Shown: positions 52,820 through 63,138, counted from the stretch's first letter. The stretch is DNA of 64,000 nucleotides from Bacteroidota bacterium (GCA_021820065.1 JAKAEE010000010.1:1-64000), one strand, 5' to 3'. The notes: generated by a model not told the origin, from the letters alone. Program-made: numbers and translations.

Positions 52820-54321
52820 AAATCAAACCCGCAGTAAGAAAGATTGAAACTTTTGTTGCAGATGGGAAAATCGGAAATTTCATTTTTGCGAACAGCGAGC
52901 GCCAATGCAAGCCAATTATGGAAAGAGGGATCTTTTATTTTATAGTGAATCAGCTCGCCATTTTCACCGGTGATTGCACAATGGCAAATTTCACCGCGCC
53001 ATCCTTCAACCAAAGAAATCAAAAAGGAATTTTGTTTCGGATTTAATAACAGCCGCTTGTTTGATTCTACGTCGGGAATATTTTTCAACAAACTTTTTAT
53101 GTACTTGATTGACTGCCGAATTTCTTCGCGTCTAATTTGAGTGCGGGAATAAACATCGCCGTGATGTTTTATAACCGGTTGATGATCCATACGTCGATAA
53201 TATAAAGAAGGATGCGATGCTCTAATGTCCCGGTTTAAACCGGAAGCTTTTGCAGTCATTCCAACGGCGCCGATACTGTGTGCTTGTTCAAAAGTTACAA
53301 CGCCGGTTTTTTCTAATCTTGAAAGACTGCCCGGGTTGTGCATTAACTTGTCGCTCATTTCCTCAAAATCCGGTTCATACGCAGAAAGAATTTTGAGCAA
53401 TTCGTCGCGCAGTTCGGTTGTAAAAGAGTAATTATTTTGGAAAGCTCTGATTAAACCATTGGCTAATCTGTTCCCGCTCCAGTTTTGAAAGAAATTAATA
53501 ATTGGCGTACGCAGTCTTCCAAAAACCGATGCACCTAACTGATACGCAATATCGGCACAGATGGCGCTCAAATCTCCGGTGTGAATTGCGATGCGTTCAA
53601 GCTCTAAAGCGAGAGTTCTAACAAATTGTAAATCATCAGGGGGCTCATAACCGCAAAGCGACTCCCACAAATTTGCAAACGCAGTTGTGTGCCCAACTGT
53701 TGTATCGCCGGCAATTGATTCTGCAAGCAATGTTCTTTGCAGCAAATTATTTTTTAATAAGAATAAATTTTCAACTCCGCGATGCTGATAGCCCAACTGA
53801 ATTTCCAAATGCTGGATTTGCTCGCCTTTGCAGATAAATCTAAAATGTCCCGGTTCTATAACACCGGCATGTATCGGTCCAACACCAACTTCATGCAATT
53901 CTTCACTATCAATTTTGTAGAAAGGATAATTTGATATTGACGCCGACTGATCGAACCGCGAACAGGAATATCTCACGGGTTTCAGCCACGGATGATCGCT
54001 ATATTTTACGCCGAAGTTCTCGCTGATTTCCCTTTCGAACATATTGAAGTTAAGATTGCAAGCAGTAAGCGATGGATAAACTTTTGCAGCATTAGTCTCA
54101 ATCTCGGCGGATGTAAGTTTTATTCTTGCCTTGAAATCATTTGCGATGCAGCAGATCAACCGTAATTTATTTTGGAAAGGGAACGCAAAATAGCTGACGC
54201 AGTGGTTATGAGCATCTTTCAAAAAGGAAACATTCGTCTCTAAGAATTCTTCGTATTTCAGAATAGGAATTGTGTTGAAAGGAATCGTCTCGTTATTTTT
54301 TATCGTAATGTAATTTCTCAT
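52816..54321 (-). CDS. Ehr-type large subunit (NuoCD/HyfG-like without nickel ligands)
   Basis: This 501-aa protein has a NuoC-like N-terminal part (about 1-120: FEREISENFGVKYSDHPW) and a NuoD/hydrogenase-large-subunit part (HEVGVGPIHAGVIEPGHFRF near 143-162, then GYQHRGVE). The hydrogenase motif RxCGxC is replaced by SIAGDTTVGH (A204, T207) and the C-terminal DPCxxC by DPSFHNW (S466, N469). It therefore cannot bind the NiFe centre. This matches 'energy-converting hydrogenase-related' subunits and not an active hydrogenase 4. Confidence 0.88.
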   Translation of the reverse strand: MRNYITIKNNETIPFNTIPILKYEEFLETNVSFLKDAHNHCVSYFAFPFQNKLRLICCIANDFKARIKLTSAEIETNAAKVYPSLTACNLNFNMFEREISENFGVKYSDHPWLKPVRYSCSRFDQSASISNYPFYKIDSEELHEVGVGPIHAGVIEPGHFRFICKGEQIQHLEIQLGYQHRGVENLFLLKNNLLQRTLLAESIAGDTTVGHTTAFANLWESLCGYEPPDDLQFVRTLALELERIAIHTGDLSAICADIAYQLGASVFGRLRTPIINFFQNWSGNRLANGLIRAFQNNYSFTTELRDELLKILSAYEPDFEEMSDKLMHNPGSLSRLEKTGVVTFEQAHSIGAVGMTAKASGLNRDIRASHPSLYYRRMDHQPVIKHHGDVYSRTQIRREEIRQSIKYIKSLLKNIPDVESNKRLLLNPKQNSFLISLVEGWRGEICHCAITGENGELIHYKIKDPSFHNWLALALAVRKNEISDFPICNKSFNLSYCGFDL

Positions 54322-54351
54322 CTATTTCTGTTTTACAAATTTTCCAAAAAG

Positions 54352-55785
54352 TTAGTGTATTAGTTTTATAGCTGCGTTAATTAAATTAACCATCGCGGCT
54401 GGCGGAAAAAATCCCAGATAAATAACTAAGAATAAAAGAAGAAATTGAGGCGCCGCTTCCATCGGACTAATTTTTTCAACCGGTTCTTTTATTTCCTTTT
54501 CTCCGCCGGTTTTCTGAAAGAGCAGTTTAAAAATGTTTTCTCCAAACGACCAAAGAATTACCGTCAACAGAATTCCAACAAGGACGATTATCCAGAGATA
54601 CCCTTTTGCAAATAGTGAGGAAAAAATCATAAACTCGCTGACAAACATTCCGGATGGCGGGACCGCGGTAATCATAAAAAATCCCAGCAGCAAAACGAGA
54701 GCACCGCTTATATTTTTTTCAAAGTAACCGCCGGTTTCTTTAATGAACTTACTTTTCAAAATGCGAAAGACAGAACCGAACTGATAGAACAAAGCTGCTT
54801 TTGTGAACGAATGAAGAATCACATGTAATATCGCGCCAAAGTAACCAATGCCCGTCATCGATAAACCGAGCATAACAATTCCCATATGCTCGATGCTGGA
54901 ATAAGCAAACATTCGTTTATAACTTTTTACTCTTATCATGTAAGCGGCGGCGATAAAAATTGAACTGATTGCGCTTATGATCATAACCGTGTTCGCCCAC
55001 CCAACAATATTTGTTTTCGAAACCACTGCATACATTCGAAAGATGCCTATAAATCCGACATTCATTAACGCGCTTGAAAAAATTGCAGCGGCGGGCGAAG
55101 GCGCTTTATCTTTAGCATCAATTCCTGCTGTGTACATCGGAACCAAACCTGCTTTAACTGTATAGCCTGTAAAGATGAACAGGAAAGCCGACTTGAGCCA
55201 GAACTTGTCTAGCTTCACGGCGTTCTTCATCATATTTGAATAATACAAATCTCCAATCTTAGCTTGTTGAACCGCTAAACCCAGCAACAAAATTCCCATA
55301 AAGATTAACGCAACACTTATCGAACAGATGAAAATATATTTCCAGGTTGCTTCAAGAGTACGTTCCGTTCTTCTATGATAAATTAAAACCGAGGAACTTA
55401 GCGTTGTTAACTCAACAAAAATCCACGCTATCGCAACGTGATCTGCAAGATAAGCGCAAGTGATGGATGCAATTAAAACAACGTACGCCGCAAAGTAGCT
55501 GCTGCGTTGTTTAGCGGTATCGCCGCGTTTTTCAAGATAAATAAAACTGTAGTAAGCTGAGGTTGTGTTGAGCAAACTAAGAACGGTAAGAAGTAAAAGC
55601 CCAATTGCGTCTGCAGTAAAATATTCCAACTGACTTTGATTTACATAATAAAATTGAAATACTGTAAAAATCCATTGCACCGCAACGAACAAAGTTACCA
55701 TGAGGTAGTTGACTTTCTTATTCCTATTGGAAAGAAGTGCGGTGGCGATTAGGGCTGTCAGTATTAAATACAATCCGATTATCAT
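54352..55785 (-). CDS. Antiporter-like membrane subunit (HyfF/NuoN-like)
   Basis: A 477-aa protein with about 13 membrane helices, homologous to MrpD/NuoN and HyfF. ITCAYLADHVAIAWIFVELTTLSSS contains the conserved Glu of TM5. The helix pairs around YTVKAGLVPMYTAGIDAKD and HVILHSFTKAALFYQFGSV carry the channel Lys/His residues. It is one of two such subunits in the complex, so ion translocation through two channels is plausible. Confidence 0.88.
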   Translation of the reverse strand: MIIGLYLILTALIATALLSNRNKKVNYLMVTLFVAVQWIFTVFQFYYVNQSQLEYFTADAIGLLLLTVLSLLNTTSAYYSFIYLEKRGDTAKQRSSYFAAYVVLIASITCAYLADHVAIAWIFVELTTLSSSVLIYHRRTERTLEATWKYIFICSISVALIFMGILLLGLAVQQAKIGDLYYSNMMKNAVKLDKFWLKSAFLFIFTGYTVKAGLVPMYTAGIDAKDKAPSPAAAIFSSALMNVGFIGIFRMYAVVSKTNIVGWANTVMIISAISSIFIAAAYMIRVKSYKRMFAYSSIEHMGIVMLGLSMTGIGYFGAILHVILHSFTKAALFYQFGSVFRILKSKFIKETGGYFEKNISGALVLLLGFFMITAVPPSGMFVSEFMIFSSLFAKGYLWIIVLVGILLTVILWSFGENIFKLLFQKTGGEKEIKEPVEKISPMEAAPQFLLLFLVIYLGFFPPAAMVNLINAAIKLIH

Positions 55786-55788
55786 CGA

Positions 55789-56418
55789 CTAGTCTCTCAA
55801 TCGATTTAGTTGATGCACTTCGGCTTCCTTAAACACATCGCCAATTTTATTTGCAAAAATTCCCAGCACAAAGACTGTTACAAAGATATCGAGCAAAACT
55901 CCAAGGTTAACCAACATCGGCATTTCATTACCAACCGCAAGTGAAAATACAACCACGCCGTTTTCAAGAATGATAAAGCTCATAACATGAGTGATGATTT
56001 TCCGGCGCGAAATAATTAAGTAAAATCCGGTAAACAAAGTTGAGATGGCGACGACAAAATAAATGTTTTCGAAAAATCCGCCTCTAAGCGTACTTGCAAG
56101 ATAAAATGAAGTTAGTATAACTCCGGTTACGATAAACAATGATGTGAAATTGGAAACATACGGTTCGGTTTCGCGCGAAATTTTATTTTTCTTAATCAGG
56201 TAATCTAAAAAGTACGGAATCACTATTGATTTGAAAATGATCGTCTCCAGTAAAAGCAAAATCAAGTTGACGGTATTAATTTCGTTAAGACGAATAAAAA
56301 AGACGCCGAACAAAAGCACGCCCTGTAACGCGATTACCTTTATGAACGTTCTTAATCTAATTGCCGTAGCACAGACGAACAGAGTCATTATAAAAATTAT
56401 AAGTAAGATATTTATCAT
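55789..56418 (-). CDS. HyfE-like membrane subunit
   Basis: A 209-aa protein with about six membrane helices, a polar segment DYLIKKNKISRETEPYVSNF and the C-terminal FANKIGDVFKEAEVHQLNRLRD typical of hydrogenase-4 subunit E. HyfE-like subunits combine NuoK-like helices. It lies three bases upstream of the HyfF-like gene and 16 bases downstream of the NuoH-like one. Confidence 0.85.
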   Translation of the reverse strand: MINILLIIFIMTLFVCATAIRLRTFIKVIALQGVLLFGVFFIRLNEINTVNLILLLLETIIFKSIVIPYFLDYLIKKNKISRETEPYVSNFTSLFIVTGVILTSFYLASTLRGGFFENIYFVVAISTLFTGFYLIISRRKIITHVMSFIILENGVVVFSLAVGNEMPMLVNLGVLLDIFVTVFVLGIFANKIGDVFKEAEVHQLNRLRD

Positions 56419-56434
56419 AGTGCTATAAAAGTTT

Positions 56435-57355
56435 TTAGCTGAATTTCCCTATCAAAATCATCACGCCGATATATATCAATGCCGCCACCGACGAGAGAGC
56501 AAAAATAAATTGCGGATTCTGGTTCATTCTAAATCGGGCAATAAACGATTCAATCGTTCCGATAAGGACGGCATACAAATATTGAATTCCGAAAAAGATA
56601 ATTACGTTTAAGTACAACGGGAAAAGCGATGTAAAAAATAAATTTGCAATTAACGCGCCGTACACCGCAAACTTGAGACAACCCGCATAGAGAATTAATC
56701 CCAAGTCAAATCCGCTGTTATCGAGAATCATTACTTCGTGAATCATCGTCAATTCGAGATGAGTCTTCGGATCGTCAACCGGCATTCTGCTGTTTTCAAT
56801 TATGCCGAGCATGAAAAAAATAGTTGCAGCCAGAATTCCGATTGAATAAGAGATAAAAGACGTGACCGAGAATGTGTAATGGATAGCATTAAAAATTTGA
56901 TAGAAAGAAGAATATCCGGTTAGCAATCCTAATGAACCGAGAAGAATGAAAAATGCCGGTTCAGCAAGCATCGAAAATAGCGCTTCGCGGCTTGCGCCCA
57001 TTCCTTCAAAGCTGCTGCCCGTATCAAGTGCCGAAATGATGTTGAAGAATTTTCCAAGACCTAAAAGATATGCGAACAAAATGAAGTCGCCGTTGAAAGA
57101 GAGAAACGCTTTTTCCTGTCCAAACGGAACGAACAACGCCGCAACAATTACCGTGCTTAAATAAACTGCGGGCGCAATTCTAAAAATAAAGCTGCTCGTT
57201 GCGCTATAGACCGATCCTTTTTTTATTAACCGGATTATATCTTTGATCGGTTGAAAAATACCGGGACCTTTTCTGCCGGAAAAATTACTTACCGCGCAAT
57301 TGATCCAACCGACGAAAAACGCACTGACAATTAATATTAGTATAAAACTAATCAT
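56435..57355 (-). CDS. HyfC/NuoH-like membrane subunit
   Basis: A 306-aa protein with eight membrane helices. GRKGPGIFQPIKDIIRLIKK near residue 28 is the RxGP/QPxxD motif of NuoH-type subunits. FEGMGASREALFSMLAEPA and the loop ENSRMPVDDPKTHLELTMIHEVM carry the acidic residues that couple the membrane and peripheral arms. It is second in the six-gene unit. Confidence 0.9.
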   Translation of the reverse strand: MISFILILIVSAFFVGWINCAVSNFSGRKGPGIFQPIKDIIRLIKKGSVYSATSSFIFRIAPAVYLSTVIVAALFVPFGQEKAFLSFNGDFILFAYLLGLGKFFNIISALDTGSSFEGMGASREALFSMLAEPAFFILLGSLGLLTGYSSFYQIFNAIHYTFSVTSFISYSIGILAATIFFMLGIIENSRMPVDDPKTHLELTMIHEVMILDNSGFDLGLILYAGCLKFAVYGALIANLFFTSLFPLYLNVIIFFGIQYLYAVLIGTIESFIARFRMNQNPQFIFALSSVAALIYIGVMILIGKFS

Positions 57356-57365
57356 ATCAATTCCG

Positions 57366-59330
57366 TTAAAACATCTTATAAAATTCTAAAAACAATTTCA
57401 GAAAAGATTCTCCATACGCGTACAAAATTATCAGAATAATAAAAATCAGTCCGTAAAGAATGTAGTATTGAATTTTTCCGTTCTGCAGAAAATCAAAACG
57501 GTATAACAACTTTTTGATCAGCTTCACGTTCTTATCTATAACGTAATACTCAATTTTGTCGTATGTGCTCGATTCATATTTCTGAGGTGAAGGAAAAACA
57601 TCTTGTATCACCACATCGCTCTTTTTGATACTCAGGACCGGTTCAATGAGATGAACATAATTTTTTACAAATGAGCTTGCCGTGTACTGCATTCTTTCAT
57701 TCGGCGCCACGTAACCGCAGCCCCACGTCGGCTCAACGCTGATTAACTTTTTCTTCTCACTCCTCTTTTTTACCGAATATAAAATAAAAACCAGAAGCAG
57801 TATCAGTCCGCCGGTTAATCCAATATTGGCAAGAATATTTATTTGATTGAAATAAATTGAATAGCTTGTAGTGTTGATTGTGGGGACGAACAAAGAAATT
57901 GTTTGCCTGAGAGACATCAAAAAGAATTGCGGAACAATTCCTATCCCGATTATCAATGCCGCAATTAAATATTGCGGGAAAATCATTTTGTCGGAAACTT
58001 CGCGCGGTTCGACAGCATACTCACTTCTTTCTGTACCCAAGAAAACCGTTCCGAACACTTTAGTAAAACATAGAATTGCCAATCCGCCGATCAAAACAAG
58101 CGAGACAATTGCGGACAGCATGAAAAGTGATAAAGAAAAATTAAATGACTTCAACCCGCTGAACAATCCGGAATAAATTAAGAACTCGGATATGAATCCG
58201 TTAAAAGGAGGAAGCCCGCAAATTGCAACTGCAGCGATAAGAAACAGTGCAGTGGTCTTCGGCATTCGCTTTACCAAACCGCCGAGTTTTTCAATATTCA
58301 ATGTGTGTGTTTGCTGGTAAACGCTTCCCGCGCCATAGAACAAAAGAGATTTGAATAGCGAGTGATTCAAAATGTGCAGCAATCCTCCGGCAAATCCCGT
58401 GATGGCGAGAAAATCATTTTTCAATCCCAGCCCTAAAGTGCCAAGCCCAATTCCTATACCGATGATTCCGATATTTTCAATGCTGTGATACGCCAGCAAC
58501 TTTTTCAAATTATGCTGAACAATTGCAAGCATTACTCCGTACAAACCGGATAACATCGAGACAATTAAAATGATAACACCAATGACAACAAAATCACTTT
58601 TCAATAAAAGGATAACCCGAAGAATTCCATAGATGCCAAGTTTGATAATCACGCCGGACATCATTCCAGAAATGTGTGACGGTGCAGAAGGATGTGCGTA
58701 AGGGAGCCATGTGTGAAACGGTATAAACCCCGCCTTAAAACCGAACCCAATAAATATTAAAACAAAAAACGTTACGCTAAGCGCGGATGGAACTTGCTGA
58801 GAAAATATTTGGATGGCTTTAAAATCTTTTGAGCCGGTTGCTGTGATGACCCAAATGTATGCAACGGTTAAAAACAGAACACCAATATGTGACTGAATTA
58901 AATAATTTATTCCGGCTCTAATTGTTTCTTTATTCCAATATTCAAAGATTACTAACAAGAATGAAGATATCGCCATAATTTCCCACACTATCAGAAATGC
59001 TAAGAAATTCTGAACGATGCAGACAAATAACATTGAAAGATGAAATACTACGATCAACGAAAGGTGAAGGACTGTATTGTTAACTTTGTCTTTGTAATGC
59101 TCAAGATATTTTACACCGTAAAGCACACCGGTTAGAACAGTAAAATTGATTATCAAAATCATCCATGCCGAAAGTGCGTCTATTCTTAAAGGGATGTCGC
59201 CCAAAATAAAATTACCGGCAACAATGATTTCCTGTTCTTGGCCAACAAGCGCTTTTACGGCAAAGTACGACGAGACTATTACAATTAGGAATGTTACAGC
59301 AACTATACTACGTGAAAATAATTTTGCCAT
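57366..59330 (-). CDS. HyfB/NuoL-like antiporter membrane subunit
   Basis: A 654-aa, approximately 15-helix protein of the MrpA/NuoL/HyfB family. FLAFLIVWEIMAISSFLLV carries the TM5 Glu, AGFIPFHTWLPYAHPSAPSH is the discontinuous-helix motif, and ILNHSLFKSLLFYGAGSVYQ carries the TM8 region. The cytosolic tail includes WGCGYV, common in HyfB. It is the first gene of the complex operon and probably sets its start; the 140 bases upstream show no gene. Confidence 0.9.
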   Translation of the reverse strand: MAKLFSRSIVAVTFLIVIVSSYFAVKALVGQEQEIIVAGNFILGDIPLRIDALSAWMILIINFTVLTGVLYGVKYLEHYKDKVNNTVLHLSLIVVFHLSMLFVCIVQNFLAFLIVWEIMAISSFLLVIFEYWNKETIRAGINYLIQSHIGVLFLTVAYIWVITATGSKDFKAIQIFSQQVPSALSVTFFVLIFIGFGFKAGFIPFHTWLPYAHPSAPSHISGMMSGVIIKLGIYGILRVILLLKSDFVVIGVIILIVSMLSGLYGVMLAIVQHNLKKLLAYHSIENIGIIGIGIGLGTLGLGLKNDFLAITGFAGGLLHILNHSLFKSLLFYGAGSVYQQTHTLNIEKLGGLVKRMPKTTALFLIAAVAICGLPPFNGFISEFLIYSGLFSGLKSFNFSLSLFMLSAIVSLVLIGGLAILCFTKVFGTVFLGTERSEYAVEPREVSDKMIFPQYLIAALIIGIGIVPQFFLMSLRQTISLFVPTINTTSYSIYFNQINILANIGLTGGLILLLVFILYSVKKRSEKKKLISVEPTWGCGYVAPNERMQYTASSFVKNYVHLIEPVLSIKKSDVVIQDVFPSPQKYESSTYDKIEYYVIDKNVKLIKKLLYRFDFLQNGKIQYYILYGLIFIILIILYAYGESFLKLFLEFYKMF

Positions 59331-59470
59331 TTTTCTAATCGTGTTGTCCTGGCTTAGAGATAGTACAAGTTCTTAAGAAGATGCTGCAGAAAAATTTTTG
59401 AATAATTTTCCGCAAATATAAACAAAATAGAACAATTGAGGGAATACAGCGCTAATCTGCGTGTATTTAT

Positions 59471-60553
59471 TTAAGGAGAAACTTCCTGTGCTTTAGCATT
59501 TCTGTTTTCTGTTTCAAGAAAATATTTTTTATTGAACCACAATGCTACGTTGACCAAACTAATCAGCACGGGCACTTCTACAAGCGGACCGATTACAGCG
59601 GCAAATGCTTCGCCGGAATTAATTCCGAACACAGCGATAGCAACAGCAATAGCAAGTTCGAAATTGTTGCTCGCTGCCGTGAATGACAAAGTTGCAGTCT
59701 TTGAATATCCGGCGCCGATTTTCTTTCCAGAATAAAACGAAACCAAAAACATGATTATAAAATAGATGACAAGCGGAATTGCGATGCGAATTACATCGAG
59801 CGGAATTTTAACAATGTATTCGCCTTTTAACGAGAACATCACGACGATTGTAAACAGCAATGCAATCAAGGTTATCGGCGAGATTTTCGGAATGAATTTT
59901 TGTTCGTACCATTGTTTGTTTTTAAGTTTCAGCAAAACGAACCGCGTTATCATTCCAGCCAGGAAAGGAATTCCAAGATAAATGAAAACACTCTGTGCAA
60001 TTTGTCCGATGGTTATATCCACAGCAAAAGTTTTCAATCCGAGCCATGATGGAAACACTGTTAAAAAAACGTAGGCATAAACTGAAAAGAAGAGCACTTG
60101 AAAAATTGAATTGAACGCAACAAGTCCCGCCGCGTATTCGGTGTCGCCTTTTGCAAGTTCGTTCCAAACGATTACCATAGCTATACATCGCGCGAGTCCG
60201 ATCATGATTAAACCCGCCATGTATTCCGGGTAGCCATGCAGAAAAATAATTGCAAGAAAGAACATTAGGAACGGGCCAATCAGCCAGTTTTGAACAAGTG
60301 AGAGCGAGAGAATTTTTACATTTTTAAAAACATCGCCGAGTTCTTCGTACTTAACTTTTGCCAGCGGCGGGTACATCATAAGTATCAGTCCGATTGCGAT
60401 CGGCATGTTTGTCGTTCCAGATTGAAACGAATTCCAAAAATCAACAATGCCGGGGAAAAGATAACCGGAAAAAACACCGACAAACATTGCGAGAAAAATC
60501 CAAAGTGTTAAGTAGCGATCTAAAAATGATAGTCGCTTTATTACTTTTTCCAT
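59471..60553 (-). CDS. acr3: ACR3-family arsenite efflux transporter
   Basis: A 360-aa protein with ten membrane helices and the ACR3 segments [33 protein letters not shown] (conserved transport Cys) and [18 protein letters not shown]. It exports As(III) using the proton gradient. It is last in the arsenic operon, 12 bases after the permease gene. No ArsA ATPase is present. Confidence 0.93.
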   Translation of the reverse strand: MEKVIKRLSFLDRYLTLWIFLAMFVGVFSGYLFPGIVDFWNSFQSGTTNMPIAIGLILMMYPPLAKVKYEELGDVFKNVKILSLSLVQNWLIGPFLMFFLAIIFLHGYPEYMAGLIMIGLARCIAMVIVWNELAKGDTEYAAGLVAFNSIFQVLFFSVYAYVFLTVFPSWLGLKTFAVDITIGQIAQSVFIYLGIPFLAGMITRFVLLKLKNKQWYEQKFIPKISPITLIALLFTIVVMFSLKGEYIVKIPLDVIRIAIPLVIYFIIMFLVSFYSGKKIGAGYSKTATLSFTAASNNFELAIAVAIAVFGINSGEAFAAVIGPLVEVPVLISLVNVALWFNKKYFLETENRNAKAQEVSP

Positions 60554-60565
60554 CTCACTGCCTCA

Positions 60566-61579
60566 TTAATAAATAAGATTAAATAAATAGCCGACAATTA
60601 TAATTCCCGTTGCAACTACTCCGACAAAAGTTAGAATCAGCGGCAGCTTCAAAACTTTCTTAAGTATAATTGTTTCCGGAAGCGACAACCCGATTACGCT
60701 CATCATGAATGCAAGCACAGTTCCGAGTGAAGCGCCTTTTTCCAACAGTGCTTGAACAATAGGAATTATCCCGGCGGCATTTGAATACATCGGTACGCCA
60801 ATTAAAACCGAAACCGGAACGGACCACCAAGCGCTTTTTCCCATTAATCCAACCATAAAATTTTCCGGAACGTAACCGTGTATGCCCGCACCGACAGCAA
60901 TTCCAATCACAATGTAAATCCATACTTTACCAACAATCTCATGAACAGCATCGAACCCGGAATTAATACGGTTCGAAAAAGGAATTTTCTCTTCTTGATA
61001 TTCCAGATTGGCTGCGGTCATATTGCGCACCCAGTCTTCGACATATTTTTCCAGTTTAAGTTTACCGATCACACAGCCGGCGAATATTGCTATTGCTAAT
61101 CCGGTTGTTACATAAATCAACGCGGTTTTCCAGCCGAATAACCCGAACAAGAGAACTACGGCAATTTCATTTATCATCGGTGCGGCAATCAAAAATGAAA
61201 AAGTTACTCCGAGAGGCACACCCGCTTGAACAAAACCTAGAAATAATGGTATGGCGGAACATGAACAAAATGGAGTTACAATACCCAGCATGCTTGCAAG
61301 AATGTTGCCGGTGAAAAGGGATTTACCGCCGAGGATTTTTCTCGTCCGCTCCGGTGAAAAATATGTTCGGATAATTCCAACAACAAAAACAATCAATGTT
61401 AGAAGGAGCAATACTTTGGGAACTTCGAAAAGAAAAAATCTTACGGTTTCGGTCAATCGAATTTTCTTTTCGAGTCCGAGCAAATTAAAAACTAAATAGT
61501 TTGTTGCCGCTTCGAGATAAATATAGACAATGAGCCAGATTGGCAACAACAAAACCGGTAAAAGAAATTTATTTTTCAT
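60566..61579 (-). CDS. arsP: ArsP-like permease (UPF0718/DUF318)
   Basis: A 337-aa membrane protein with two halves of about four helices. The signature TPFCSCSAIPLFLGF holds the paired Cys implicated in organoarsenical binding, followed by GVPLGVTFSFLIAAPMINE. ArsP exports trivalent methylarsenicals, which fits the neighbouring arsM. ATG 61579 (MKNKF) was preferred to the upstream frame start at 61651, since it gives a normal first helix. Confidence 0.85.
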   Translation of the reverse strand: MKNKFLLPVLLLPIWLIVYIYLEAATNYLVFNLLGLEKKIRLTETVRFFLFEVPKVLLLLTLIVFVVGIIRTYFSPERTRKILGGKSLFTGNILASMLGIVTPFCSCSAIPLFLGFVQAGVPLGVTFSFLIAAPMINEIAVVLLFGLFGWKTALIYVTTGLAIAIFAGCVIGKLKLEKYVEDWVRNMTAANLEYQEEKIPFSNRINSGFDAVHEIVGKVWIYIVIGIAVGAGIHGYVPENFMVGLMGKSAWWSVPVSVLIGVPMYSNAAGIIPIVQALLEKGASLGTVLAFMMSVIGLSLPETIILKKVLKLPLILTFVGVVATGIIIVGYLFNLIY

Positions 61580-61657
61580 TTTCACATGCGTTAATTGTCG
61601 ATTGCAAACGGTTGAAAAAATAAAATTCGTCTCCCGTTTTGCGCTTCTCAACTTCCG

Positions 61658-61903
61658 CTAATTAATATTTTCTTTAATCCAGTGAATTAATGTTTCCTTA
61701 GTTGGAACTTTTCCGGACGAAACCATCCTGCCGTTAATTTCTAAACCGGGAGTTGAAAGAATTCCCGTTTTAACTATTTCTTGAATATCCGTAACCTTTT
61801 CAATCGAAGCATTTAAGCTAAGTTCTTGAACCGCTTCGTTGCACAATGCCTCCAGCTTCTTGCAGTTAGCACATCCGCTGCCGTACACTTTAATAATGTT
61901 CAT
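61658..61903 (-). CDS. Small thioredoxin-family protein (redox-active disulfide)
   Basis: An 81-aa TM0996/MTH895-type thioredoxin with an early CxxC (GSGCANCKK, Cys10 and Cys13), the cis-Pro region ILSTPGLEING and a C-terminal helix. These small thioredoxins are frequent in ars operons and may reduce ArsC or deliver thiols to ArsP/ArsM. It lies 12 bases after arsC. Confidence 0.9.
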   Translation of the reverse strand: MNIIKVYGSGCANCKKLEALCNEAVQELSLNASIEKVTDIQEIVKTGILSTPGLEINGRMVSSGKVPTKETLIHWIKENIN

Positions 61904-61915
61904 TTCTTATCTACT

Positions 61916-62326
61916 CTATATTGTTTTATAAAAATTGAAAAAATCTATTCTTATATGGTCTCTAACCTTTCTGAACACTGCAATAATTTCTTCTTCCGTT
62001 CCGGTCGCTTCTGCCGGGTCTTCAAAGCCGATGTGGAGCCGATGTTTAACCTTTCCGGTGAACACCGGACATGTTTCTTTTGCGTTATCGCAAACGGTGA
62101 TCACGTAATCGAATGATTGACTCAAAAACCGGTCAACATTTTTCGGAACGTTTTGAGAAATATCTATTCCTACTTCTTTCATAACTTGAATTGCTTTCGA
62201 ATGAACACGCGAAGACGGATTGGTTCCCGCAGAATAAACTTCGAGTTTATCATCGAATGATTTTAACAATCCTTCCGCCATTTGGCTTCTGCATGAATTG
62301 CCGGTACAGAGAATTAGTATCTTCAT
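61916..62326 (-). CDS. arsC: Arsenate reductase (thioredoxin-coupled, LMW-PTP type)
   Basis: Reduces As(V) to As(III). The P-loop CTGNSCRSQMAEG gives the nucleophile Cys7 and a second Cys at 12, and VITVCDNAKETCPVF holds the resolving cysteines (about 77 and 84). At 136 aa it is the usual size for Bacillus-type ArsC. It lies two bases after arsM. Confidence 0.95.
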   Translation of the reverse strand: MKILILCTGNSCRSQMAEGLLKSFDDKLEVYSAGTNPSSRVHSKAIQVMKEVGIDISQNVPKNVDRFLSQSFDYVITVCDNAKETCPVFTGKVKHRLHIGFEDPAEATGTEEEIIAVFRKVRDHIRIDFFNFYKTI

Positions 62327-62328
62327 TT

Positions 62329-63138
62329 TTAATCTTTATCTGCTGTTACGGTAATACTGAAAATACCAACGTGACTTTTCTTAAGAGCCGCAATTCCATC
62401 ATCACCCAAATATTCTTTAAGAACTTCATCCGGTAATTCAATTGTTTTTGTTTTTTTGATTTCGATATTCTTGAATCCGGCTTCGGAAATAATTCGCAAG
62501 TATTCATCGTGCTGAACCGCACCGGCAACGCAGCCGGCGTACATCTCTGCAGATTTTTTTAGGTTCTCCGGTAATTCACCTTTGATGATGATATCCGAGA
62601 CGCAAAAATGACCGCCGTTTTTAATTATTCTATAAATTTCGGCAAATGCTTTTCCTTTGTTCGGAACAAGATTTAGAACACAGTTACTGACGACAACATC
62701 GGCAATAGAATTTTCAAGCGGCATGTTTTCAATTTCGCCCAACCGGAATTCTACATTTTTGAATCCGAGCTTTTGATTATTCAGGTTCGCCTTGTCCATC
62801 ATTTCCTGAGTCATATCAATTCCGATTACTCTTCCCGAATCACCGACGATTGCTCGCGCAACGAATACATCGTTGCCGGCACCGGAACCGAGATCAACAA
62901 CTGTGTCCCCTTCTTTTATTCCGGCGTACTGAGTTGGCAGCCCGCAGCCAAGACCAAGGTCGGCATCCGCAACGTAACCGTTTAGATCAGAATATTCATC
63001 CTGCATAACGGTGTATCCCACAATTTTATTTTCAGCGGGACCGCAGCATGAAGTTGGTCCGCAGCACGTACTAGCCTGCTTAGCTATCTGTCCATATTTC
63101 TCTTTAACCATTTCCTTTATTTCTTTTTCGTTTTGCAT
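62329..63138 (-). CDS. arsM: Arsenite S-adenosylmethionine methyltransferase
   Basis: A 269-aa methyltransferase. STCCGPTSCCGP precedes the fold, GLGCGLPTQYA holds an arsenic-binding Cys, VVDLGSGAGNDVFVAR is the SAM motif, DVVVSNCVLNLVPNK follows, and MYAGCVAGAV holds a second As ligand Cys. It converts As(III) to methylated species. It overlaps the 3' end of arsR by 22 bases, so translation may be coupled. Confidence 0.95.
   Translation of the reverse strand: MQNEKEIKEMVKEKYGQIAKQASTCCGPTSCCGPAENKIVGYTVMQDEYSDLNGYVADADLGLGCGLPTQYAGIKEGDTVVDLGSGAGNDVFVARAIVGDSGRVIGIDMTQEMMDKANLNNQKLGFKNVEFRLGEIENMPLENSIADVVVSNCVLNLVPNKGKAFAEIYRIIKNGGHFCVSDIIIKGELPENLKKSAEMYAGCVAGAVQHDEYLRIISEAGFKNIEIKKTKTIELPDEVLKEYLGDDGIAALKKSHVGIFSITVTADKD

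Noticed and set aside
52055..54321. Annotation as a functional [NiFe] hydrogenase 4
   Set aside because: All four nickel-ligand Cys positions and the proximal-cluster Cys positions are replaced, so no hydrogenase activity is expected.
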